The notes below the pieces were generated by a model, which was not told where the DNA came from, made no database searches, and worked only from the letters and a program-made list of their open reading frames with translations. Positions 1 to 3,950 of a DNA stretch of 5,834 nt are shown here, piece by piece. Both the position numbers and the translations under genes were made by a program. The stretch is from the NCBI GenBank assembly GCA_028276145.1, contig JAPYWX010000102.1, positions 1-5,834 of the forward strand, given 5' to 3'. The DNA is from Spirochaetota bacterium (GTDB lineage Bacteria; Spirochaetota; Brevinematia; DTOW01). Numbering within the stretch: position 1 is the first letter of the stretch; every line of letters starts with the position of its first letter.

Positions 1-727
1 CACCTTTAGGGTCACCACTTGGGTTTATCATCTTCCTTAGAGTTAAAACATATTTTATTGATTTATAGATAGGTTCAGAGTCAAGAAGTGGGAAGTACTC
101 TCTACCTTTCCTTTTCTCAAATATTTTCCCACCGAATCCCTGTATCCACATTGTGTGGTAGTAGAAGTTACCCATGTCATAGACGAAGCCTCTTCTACCA
201 TAAGGTCCTGATTTTGGGTCTGTGAACTTTTTAGCTAAATCTATGAGCTCACTCCAAGTTTCTGGAACTTTCGAGATGTAGTTTTTATTGTAAAATAGAA
301 TTAAGTTCTTAAATGACATAGGTAGTGCCCAAAGGTTATCGTTGTCACCGTAAACATAAGCCATCATTAGGTACTTGGGAAACTGCTTAACAATATCAGG
401 CGTAATCATGTCATCTATGGGTAGGATTATGTTGTTGTTTGCCCATTCACCAGTGAAGTCTTGAGCGAATATGAACAAATCGGGGCCTTTGCCAAGTGGT
501 ACCATTGTCCTTATTTTATCATTCATTGCATCAAAAGGTACCGGCAGAAGCGAAACCTGAATGTCAAATGTGGTCAGATTGAAAGTGTCAACAACTTGTT
601 CTATTGCCTTTTTCTCATCCCCCCTATAAGCATGCCAAAGATTTATCTTTATAGGAGCTCCAAATAGATTTGGCAAAGTGAGTATTATAAACAGAAGAGA
701 TATAAAAACTAATCTTATCCGTTTCAT
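1..727 (-). CDS. ABC transporter extracellular solute-binding protein, family 1 (MalE-like), 3' end outside window
   Basis: This is the N-terminal 242 codons of a periplasmic or surface binding protein that captures a solute, probably a sugar, for an ABC importer; the frame stays open to the window edge. It starts at ATG 727-725, six bases after a strong AAGGAGG (740-734). Residues 1-23 form a signal peptide: basic MKRIR, then a hydrophobic stretch ending near LFG-A. No lipobox cysteine is seen, so it is probably soluble rather than lipid-anchored. The mature start INLWHAYRG (about 28-36) is typical of the family. Later matches are GPDLFIFAQD and WALPMSFKNLILFYNKNYI followed by PETWSELIDLAKKFT, the usual MalE-type hinge and lobe region. 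The ligand cannot be named, and permease and ATPase genes would lie off the left edge if linked. A near-consensus promoter lies just upstream. Confidence 0.9.
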   Translation of the reverse strand, partial: MKRIRLVFISLLFIILTLPNLFGAPIKINLWHAYRGDEKKAIEQVVDTFNLTTFDIQVSLLPVPFDAMNDKIRTMVPLGKGPDLFIFAQDFTGEWANNNIILPIDDMITPDIVKQFPKYLMMAYVYGDNDNLWALPMSFKNLILFYNKNYISKVPETWSELIDLAKKFTDPKSGPYGRRGFVYDMGNFYYHTMWIQGFGGKIFEKRKGREYFPLLDSEPIYKSIKYVLTLRKMINPSGDPKG

Positions 728-747
728 GTCCTTCCTCCTTAAAATGA

Positions 748-776
748 ATTTTATTTTTTCTACTTACTGTTGTCAA
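748..776 (-). promoter_or_regulatory. Promoter of the solute-binding protein gene
   Basis: On the minus strand there is a perfect -35 TTGACA (776-771), a 17-base spacer and a -10 TAAAAT (753-748). Transcription would start near 741, giving a leader of about 14 bases that begins at the AAGGAGG ribosome binding site. The -35 lies about 12 bases from the first element of the neighbouring palindrome array. Confidence 0.75.
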
Positions 777-787
777 ATATATTTAAT

Positions 788-933
788 GTGCTTAGACACA
801 CTGTGCTAAGTTGAAATACTTAAAACTGCTTCATATTATCTCTTCATCAGCTAGTTCTGATGAGCCTGCTAAAAGTAATGTGTTTTATTACTTTGTGCTT
901 AAAGCACTATGTGCTTAAAGCAGTTTCTTATTT
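788..933. repeat. Palindrome array A in the divergent intergenic region
   Basis: This fills most of the 296-base gap between the solute-binding protein gene and rpsP. It begins with degenerate units (GTGCTTAGACAC at 788-799, GTGCTAAG at 803-810, CTGCTTCATATTAT at 826-839). A hairpin with 7-bp arms TCATCAG/CTGATGA (844-850 with 857-863) and one with 8-bp arms AAAGTAAT/ATTACTTT (872-879 with 887-894) follow. It ends with two near-identical units, GTGCTTAAAGCAC (895-907) and GTGCTTAAAGCAG (911-923), 16 bases apart, then the tail TTTCTTATTT (924-933). An outer inverted repeat AAACTGCTT (823-831) / AAGCAGTTT (918-926) encloses the central hairpins. No plausible coding frame is seen. The unit and tail recur at 3606-3679 and 3782-3839. 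Confidence 0.75.
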
Positions 934-967
934 AATATTTTTTAATAGAAAAGTGAGTCTTTAGAAC

Positions 968-997
968 TTGAATTGTTCTGATTTGTTTCCTTAAAAT
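968..997 (+). promoter_or_regulatory. Likely promoter of rpsP-khpA
   Basis: A -35 TTGAAT (968-973), an 18-base spacer and a -10 TAAAAT (992-997) would start transcription about 20 bases before the rpsP start codon. The same -35 hexamer and spacing occur at the tRNA promoter in this window. An inverted repeat AGAAC (963-967) / GTTCT (975-979) is centred on the -35 and could be an operator, which is inference. Confidence 0.55.
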
Positions 998-1023
998 TCT
1001 TTAGAAAATTAAATGAGGTGCTT

Positions 1024-1266
1024 ATGGTAAGAATAAGATTAATGAGGATGGGGGCTAAGCATAGGCCTTATTACAGGATTGTAGTGGTTGACTCAAGGAA
1101 AAAGAGAGATGGTGCTTACATTGAAAGTATAGGTTATTATGCTCCATTAGAGAATGGTAAATTTTTTGTTGACCTTGATAAGTATCAACTTTGGGTTTCC
1201 AAAGGTGCACAACCTTCGGATGTTGTTTCTAAACTTGTGAAAAGATTTCAAGAAGCAAAATCATAA
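1024..1266 (+). CDS. rpsP: 30S ribosomal protein S16
   Basis: S16 is a small structural protein of the 30S subunit that helps 16S rRNA fold. The 80-residue product has the family's normal length and conserved N-terminus: MVRIRLMRMGAKHRPYYRIV, then DSRKKRDGAYIESIGYYAP, which is diagnostic. ATG 1024 is chosen as the start because GAGGTG (1015-1020) is a good ribosome binding site for it. The in-frame GTG at 1018 lies inside that site and has none of its own. A likely promoter lies at 968-997. khpA follows after 27 bases and is probably co-transcribed. The rpsP-khpA pairing is common, but the frequent companions ffh, rimM, trmD and rplS are absent: a terminator follows khpA, and a transporter gene lies upstream. 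Confidence 0.97.
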   Translation: MVRIRLMRMGAKHRPYYRIVVVDSRKKRDGAYIESIGYYAPLENGKFFVDLDKYQLWVSKGAQPSDVVSKLVKRFQEAKS

Positions 1267-1293
1267 GAAAATTTTTAAAAAGAGGGGTAGCGT

Positions 1294-1530
1294 ATGAAGG
1301 AGAAAGAGCTTGTTGAACAGATTGTTAAGGCGTTGGTTGATTATCCTGAAGATATCTCCCTTAAAGTTGTAGAGGGAGAAAAGTCAACCATTCTTGAGCT
1401 CAAAGTTAGACCTGAGGACATAGGTAAGATCATCGGTAAGAAGGGTAGAATTGCTAAGGCTATCAGGACAATCGTTAGTGCTATTGCTGTCAAGAATGGT
1501 AGGAGAGTTATACTTGAGATTTTAGATTAG
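1294..1530 (+). CDS. khpA: KH domain RNA-binding protein KhpA
   Basis: This is a 78-residue single-KH-domain protein that binds RNA in the cytoplasm. In bacteria where it has been studied it often pairs with KhpB and affects cell division or small-RNA regulation. The nucleic-acid-binding GXXG loop is seen as IIGKKGR (residues 46-52), inside the standard stretch VRPEDIGKIIGKKGRIAKAI. The N-terminal KELVEQIVKALVDYPEDI is also typical. Start ATG 1294 follows AGAGGGG (1281-1287) at a six-base spacing. The gene sits 27 bases after rpsP in the same likely transcript, and a strong intrinsic terminator follows its stop codon within eight bases. No truncation is seen. Confidence 0.95.
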   Translation: MKEKELVEQIVKALVDYPEDISLKVVEGEKSTILELKVRPEDIGKIIGKKGRIAKAIRTIVSAIAVKNGRRVILEILD

Positions 1531-1537
1531 TTTCTAT

Positions 1538-1562
1538 CCCCGAGGTCACCTCGGGGGTTTTT
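1538..1562 (+). terminator. Intrinsic terminator after khpA, abutting the queG start codon
   Basis: A perfect 8-bp stem CCCCGAGG (1538-1545) / CCTCGGGG (1549-1556) with a TCA loop is followed by G and then five T (1558-1562). It is a textbook Rho-independent terminator for rpsP-khpA. The next base is the A of the queG ATG. The only G-rich ribosome-binding candidate for queG is the run GGGGG (1553-1557), most of it inside the 3' arm of the stem. Confidence 0.9.
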
Positions 1563-2609
1563 ATGTTAAATACAGAAAAAATAAAATTTTTAGCCTTTGA
1601 ATCCGGTTTTGATTTGGTTTCAGTTTCTAAGTCATTTTTGAATGATGAAAAACTCGTTTCTAACTACTCAAGGTGGATTTCTAATTCTTTTAATGCGGAA
1701 ATGAGATATTTAAAAGAGTATGAACTTAAGAAATTTGATGCTAAGTTAGTCGAACCTTGGGTTAGAAGTATAATTTGGGTTGGTGTGAGTTATTTTAATT
1801 CATCTTTTTGTGAGAGACCTTCTGAAGAGTACGGAAGAGTTTCTATGTATGCTTGGGGAGATGATTATCATTATGTAGTCAAGAAGATGCTAGAGGATTT
1901 TGTAATAAGGCTTAAGAAGGTTGGTGGCTTTGAATTTAGGTACAGGATATTTTCTGATTCTACGCCTATTTATGAGAAAGGCTTTGGTGTTGTTAGTGGA
2001 ATTGGCTTTCAAGGGAAAAATACTCTTCTTATCAGTCCTGGTAAGTTGGGGTCTTTTTTCTTTTTAGGTGAAGTTCTGACAGATTTGGATTTAGAGCCAA
2101 CTGAGCCTTTGAATTTCAAAGGTTGTGGTAGTTGTAATTTATGTGTTTCTTCTTGTCCTACAGGTGCTTTGGCACCTTATGTTTTAGATGCTAGAAGGTG
2201 TATATCTTACCTTACAATAGAATACAGGGGTATTATACCTGAGGACTTAGCATTGAAATTTGGGGATTGGGTTTTTGGGTGTGATGTTTGTCAGCAAGTT
2301 TGCCCCTTTAATAAGTTTTTGTACATTAAGAAACTCAATACAAAGATTAAGGAATTCAACTCAAATGTTACTCCATTTCTTAACTTAAAAGATGTTCTTT
2401 CCATACCTAGTCAAAATCAATTTGAGAAGATTTTTAGAGGTAAGCCTATACTTAGAGCTAGAAGGAGAGGACTAATTAGAAATGCAATTATAGTAGCAGT
2501 TAATAACAAAGCTAGAAAGCTTGTAGATGACATAGCGAAGCTTAGGAATGATAACGATGAGGTGGTAGCCCACACTGCGAGGTGGGCTACCGAGTTCTTG
2601 TCGGGATGA
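1563..2609 (+). CDS. queG: Epoxyqueuosine reductase QueG
   Basis: QueG performs the last step of queuosine synthesis, reducing epoxyqueuosine to queuosine at the wobble position of GUN-anticodon tRNAs, using cobalamin and two [4Fe-4S] clusters. The 348-residue protein shows YGRVSMYAWGDDYH (90-103), the catalytic-region aspartate D132 in FSDSTPIYEKGFG, GFQGKNTLLISPGKLGSFFF and GEVLTDLDLEP. The first cluster motif is C188, C191, C194, C198-P, followed by C213; the second is C240-x2-C243-x3-C247-P. The C-terminal part (FRGKPILRARRRGLIRNA, then a HEAT-like end) matches the family. Start ATG 1563 is the only reasonable one, because homologous sequence begins within the first dozen residues and no in-frame start is seen shortly upstream. 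It lacks a free ribosome binding site, and its last two codons and stop lie inside the opposite-strand tRNA-Pro gene. Confidence 0.95.
   Translation: MLNTEKIKFLAFESGFDLVSVSKSFLNDEKLVSNYSRWISNSFNAEMRYLKEYELKKFDAKLVEPWVRSIIWVGVSYFNSSFCERPSEEYGRVSMYAWGDDYHYVVKKMLEDFVIRLKKVGGFEFRYRIFSDSTPIYEKGFGVVSGIGFQGKNTLLISPGKLGSFFFLGEVLTDLDLEPTEPLNFKGCGSCNLCVSSCPTGALAPYVLDARRCISYLTIEYRGIIPEDLALKFGDWVFGCDVCQQVCPFNKFLYIKKLNTKIKEFNSNVTPFLNLKDVLSIPSQNQFEKIFRGKPILRARRRGLIRNAIIVAVNNKARKLVDDIAKLRNDNDEVVAHTARWATEFLSG
2564..2591. terminator. Perfect 10-bp hairpin in the 3' end of queG, possible bidirectional terminator
   Basis: GGTAGCCCAC (2564-2573) and GTGGGCTACC (2582-2591) pair perfectly around an eight-base loop. 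The segment encodes queG residues about 334-343, which look like ordinary family sequence. It starts nine bases beyond the 3' end of tRNA-Pro on the opposite strand. Neither strand has a clear T-run after it, so it may be a weak or factor-assisted terminator for the convergent queG and tRNA transcripts. The hairpin is certain; the function is inferred. Confidence 0.5.
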
Positions 2610-2674
2610 CTGGATTTGAACCAGCGACCCCACCCACCCCAAGGGTGTGCGCTACCTGGCTGCGCTACATCCCG
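2601..2674 (-). tRNA. tRNA-Pro (anticodon GGG)
   Basis: The 74-base cloverleaf is complete. The acceptor stem is CGGGATG/CATCCCG, the D stem GCGC/GCGC, and the anticodon stem CACCC/GGGTG around loop TTGGGGT, which gives anticodon GGG. The T stem GCTGG/CCAGT surrounds TTCAAAT. A C1-G72 pair with A73 is the bacterial tRNA-Pro signature. CCA is not encoded; the bases after the discriminator are CAA. It lies five bases after tRNA-Val and is probably cut from a shared transcript. Its 3' nine bases overlap the end of queG on the other strand. Confidence 0.96.
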
Positions 2675-2679
2675 AACTT

Positions 2680-2753
2680 TGGGCGGTAGAGGATTCGAAC
2701 CTCTGGCCTCCACTGCGTCAAAGTGGCGCTCTAACCAACTGAGCTAACCGCCC
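2680..2753 (-). tRNA. tRNA-Val (anticodon GAC)
   Basis: The 74-base cloverleaf is complete. The acceptor stem is GGGCGGT/ACCGCCC with discriminator A, the D stem GCTC/GAGC, and the anticodon stem CCACT/AGTGG around loop TTGACGC, which gives anticodon GAC. The T stem AGAGG/CCTCT surrounds TTCGAAT. CCA is not encoded. It is the first tRNA of a two-tRNA unit with tRNA-Pro five bases downstream, behind a good promoter. Base 37 is G, where E. coli tRNA-Val has A. Confidence 0.95.
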
Positions 2754-2771
2754 AAAAGCAAATCTAATTAA

Positions 2772-2801
2772 ATTATAACAGAAACTTTAGCATTCATTCA
2801 A
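2772..2801 (-). promoter_or_regulatory. Promoter of the tRNA-Val/tRNA-Pro unit
   Basis: On the minus strand, -35 TTGAAT (2801-2796), an 18-base spacer and a perfect -10 TATAAT (2777-2772) predict a start near 2765, about a dozen bases before the tRNA-Val 5' end. The short leader suits a stable-RNA gene. Repeat block E lies directly upstream. Confidence 0.75.
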
Positions 2802-2810
2802 GATAAATTT

Positions 2811-2880
2811 GAGGTTCTACCTCACAAAGTTTTACCTCAGAGAGGTTTTACCTCAGAGAGATGTAACCTCTCTGTTAAAA
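2811..2880. repeat. Repeat block E: four phased ACCTC units between purE and the tRNA promoter
   Basis: ACCTC begins at 2819, 2834, 2850 and 2866, with steps of 15, 16 and 16 bases. It forms palindromes with GAGGT: GAGGT-TCT-ACCTC (2811-2823), ACCTC-AGA-GAGGT (2834-2846) and the 7-bp pair CAGAGAG (2854-2860) / CTCTCTG (2868-2874). The last unit runs over the purE stop codon. The 2868-2874/2854-2860 hairpin begins directly after that stop on the minus strand and may end purE transcription, though no T-run follows. Spacing and palindromy resemble the other arrays, but the arm sequence differs and the TCTTATT tail is missing. Confidence 0.65.
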
Positions 2881-3363
2881 GGACATTTTTGTCTGAATTT
2901 CTTCGTCCTTTCTCTTAACTTCTTCTTTCATTTTCTCTCTGTATTCTTTTAATTTCTGTTTGAGTTCGGGGTATTTAATAGATAGGATTTGAGTTGCTAG
3001 GATTCCGGCGTTTTTGGCTCCGTTAACTGCTACTGTAGCAACAGGTATACCACTTGGCATCTGAACCATAGATAGTAAAGAATCTAATCCACCTAACTTT
3101 GTTTCAATTGGTACTGCTATCACAGGTAGGTTTGTTAGTGAAGCTATTACACCTGCTAGGTGTGCTGCTCCGCCAGCACCAGCAATAAATACCTCAATGC
3201 CTGATTCTTCGGCTTGCTTTACATACTCATGTAGCCTTTCTGGTGTCCTATGCGCTGATATAACTCTGATTTCAAATTCAACACCAAAGCTTTTTAGCAC
3301 TTTAGCAGCCTCAACCATTATGTTGAAGTCAGAGTCACTACCCATCAATATGGCTACTTTCAT
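2875..3363 (-). CDS. purE: N5-carboxyaminoimidazole ribonucleotide mutase, class I PurE
   Basis: PurE moves the carboxyl group of N5-CAIR to make CAIR in cytoplasmic purine synthesis. The 162-residue protein has GSDSD (8-12) for substrate phosphate binding, SAHRTP (36-41) with the catalytic histidine H38, AGAGGAAHLAG (61-71), and GGLDSLLSMVQMPSGIPVAT (91-110). These fit class I, which works with PurK. No purK is in the window, so the gene appears to stand alone. The C-terminus is a charged, probably helical tail (about 132-157). Start ATG 3363-3361 directly begins the conserved MKVAILMGSDSD. The ribosome binding site is a modest AGAGAG (3376-3371) that partly overlaps an 8-bp inverted repeat. 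Repeat block E follows the stop directly. Confidence 0.96.
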   Translation of the reverse strand: MKVAILMGSDSDFNIMVEAAKVLKSFGVEFEIRVISAHRTPERLHEYVKQAEESGIEVFIAGAGGAAHLAGVIASLTNLPVIAVPIETKLGGLDSLLSMVQMPSGIPVATVAVNGAKNAGILATQILSIKYPELKQKLKEYREKMKEEVKRKDEEIQTKMSF

Positions 3364-3373
3364 TTACACACTC

Positions 3374-3393
3374 TCTAATAAGTTTTTATTAGA
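3374..3393. promoter_or_regulatory. 8-bp inverted repeat over the purE leader, possible operator or leader hairpin
   Basis: TCTAATAA (3374-3381) and TTATTAGA (3386-3393) pair perfectly around GTTT. On the purE strand the repeat covers the putative -10 and three bases of the AGAGAG ribosome binding site. It could be a repressor site or a hairpin that limits initiation. No named regulator site is recognised in it. Confidence 0.5.
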
Positions 3394-3410
3394 AACTTGC
3401 TCTTTTTCAA
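3383..3410 (-). promoter_or_regulatory. Tentative purE promoter
   Basis: On the minus strand, -35 TTGAAA (3410-3405), a 16-base spacer and -10 TAAAAA (3388-3383) are the best match upstream of purE. The -10 is only four of six to consensus, and the A/T-rich context gives many weak matches. Confidence 0.35.
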
Positions 3411-3414
3411 TTTT

Positions 3415-3469
3415 TTGCTAAAACACTATGTGTTTTGAACACTTTTGTGTTTTAAACACTGTCTTATTT
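3415..3469. repeat. Palindrome array B (GTGTT/AACAC type)
   Basis: A degenerate unit TTGCTAAAACAC (3415-3426) with spacer TAT is followed by GTGTTTTGAACAC (3430-3442) and GTGTTTTAAACAC (3447-3459), 17 bases apart, then the tail TGTCTTATTT (3460-3469). Compared with arrays A, C2 and D, the arm C-G pair is a T-A pair here, so both arms changed together. It lies just upstream of the tentative purE promoter. Confidence 0.75.
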
Positions 3470-3540
3470 TCATGATTTTAGAAGGTTTATATAGATTTAA
3501 ATTCTTAGAGGTTTACTTCTCATTTAATTCGTAGCGTCTC

Positions 3541-3593
3541 AAATACATGGTATCTTAGATACGTTACCTAAGATACATAGTATCTCTCAGATA
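3541..3593. repeat. Palindrome array C1 (GTATC/GATAC type)
   Basis: A half unit AAATACATG (3541-3549) is followed by GTATCTTAGATAC (3550-3562), the variant GTTACCTAAGATAC (3563-3576), spacer ATA, and GTATCTCTCAGATA (3580-3593). Unit length and arm pairing match the other arrays, with a third arm sequence. The TCTTATT tail is not present. Array C2 begins 12 bases later. Confidence 0.65.
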
Positions 3594-3605
3594 AAAATGG
3601 GTGTG

Positions 3606-3679
3606 GTGCTTCATAGCACGTTATGCTTAATAGTACTAGTGCTTAATAGCATTTTGTGCTTCATAGCACTTTCTTATTC
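3606..3679. repeat. Palindrome array C2, four units of the GTGCT/AGCAC type plus tail
   Basis: Units are GTGCTTCATAGCAC (3606-3619), ATGCTTAATAGTAC (3623-3636), GTGCTTAATAGCAT (3639-3652) and an exact copy of the first (3656-3669). Steps are 17, 16 and 17 bases, with spacers GTT, TA and TTT. The tail TTTCTTATTC (3670-3679) follows. Each unit can fold as a 5-bp stem with a four-base loop, and neighbouring half-units can also pair with each other. This is the clearest example of the family in the window. Confidence 0.85.
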
Positions 3680-3693
3680 AAATATTCTAGGAA

Positions 3694-3720
3694 GTGAGGA
3701 GGGGTGAAATCCCTCCTCGT
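3694..3720. other. GC-rich hairpin between arrays C2 and D
   Basis: GAGGAGGG (3696-3703) and CCCTCCTC (3711-3718) form a perfect 8-bp stem with loop GTGAAAT. Two G-T pairs can extend it to 3694/3720. It is strikingly GC-rich for this region. No T-run follows on either strand, so it is not a clear intrinsic terminator. Confidence 0.6.
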
Positions 3721-3726
3721 AAAATA

Positions 3727-3743
3727 GGGTGGGAAGGGTGGGG
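3727..3743 (+). other. Canonical G-quadruplex motif
   Basis: GGGTGGGAAGGGTGGGG has four G-runs with loops of one, two and one bases, the pattern expected to form very stable parallel quadruplexes. It lies seven bases after the GC-rich hairpin, in AT-rich intergenic DNA far from any start codon. The motif is seen directly; folding and function are inferred. Confidence 0.75.
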
Positions 3744-3781
3744 CTACTTAACGTTGATGTGACTAGCACCTTTTTAATTAA

Positions 3782-3839
3782 GTGCTTAATAGCACGTTGT
3801 ACTTCATAACGCGTTATGCTATATAGCACCTTCTTATTT
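3782..3839. repeat. Palindrome array D, three units plus tail, upstream of nhaA
   Basis: Units are GTGCTTAATAGCAC (3782-3795), GTACTTCATAACGC (3799-3812) and ATGCTATATAGCAC (3816-3829), in exact 17-base steps with spacer GTT both times, then the tail CTTCTTATTT (3830-3839). A stray half unit TAGCACC followed by TTTTTAATT (3765-3779) precedes it and may be the end of a decayed copy. The array ends 120 bases before the nhaA start. Confidence 0.8.
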
Positions 3840-3842
3840 AAA

Positions 3843-3881
3843 ATTGTTAAACAGGCATTAGCCTGTTAAGAAACAGACAAT
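3843..3881 (+). promoter_or_regulatory. Structured element in the nhaA upstream region, possible leader RNA
   Basis: A 7-bp hairpin AACAGGC (3850-3856) / GCCTGTT (3861-3867) with loop ATTA is enclosed by a 5-bp outer pair ATTGT (3843-3847) / ACAAT (3877-3881). Ion-sensing riboswitches are known upstream of some nhaA genes, but I cannot match this element to those consensus structures. No convincing promoter is seen between it and nhaA. Confidence 0.3.
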
Positions 3882-3944
3882 CAGTTCTTGAAATTTCTAC
3901 CTTTTTGTATCCAAAATAACTATTCGAAATATCCAAATTATACA

Positions 3945-3950
3945 TGGAGG
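3945..3950 (+). promoter_or_regulatory. Ribosome binding site deciding the nhaA start
   Basis: TGGAGG lies nine bases before ATG 3960. The frame is open back to a TTG at 3888, but that codon has no ribosome binding site, and the 24 extra residues it would add do not look like NhaA. Confidence 0.75.

Noticed and set aside
461..667. Small plus-strand reading frame of 68 codons
   Set aside because: It lies antisense within the well-supported solute-binding protein gene and shows no family features or ribosome site.
857..864. CTGATGAG, which resembles the hammerhead ribozyme core
   Set aside because: No GAAA core with a second stem follows, and the bases are better explained as one arm of the TCATCAG/CTGATGA hairpin.
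964..978. LexA/SOS box before rpsP
   Set aside because: GAAC and GTTC are separated by seven bases, not the four of the Gram-positive SOS box.
1018..1023. GTG start for rpsP
   Set aside because: The GTG is part of the ribosome binding site for ATG 1024, which gives the usual S16 N-terminus.
2417..2713. Minus-strand reading frame of 98 codons
   Set aside because: It runs through tRNA-Val, all of tRNA-Pro and the antisense of queG, so it is a chance open frame.
3197..3421. Plus-strand reading frame of 74 codons
   Set aside because: It is antisense to purE and runs into the purE upstream region; no ribosome site or recognisable protein.
3541..3839. CRISPR array
   Set aside because: Units are only 13-14 bases with 0-4-base spacers that are themselves similar; there are no unique spacers and no cas genes nearby.
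3850..3867. Intrinsic terminator before nhaA
   Set aside because: The hairpin is followed by AAGAAACAG on the plus strand, with no T-run. The minus strand has only a weak T stretch and no gene that needs terminating there.
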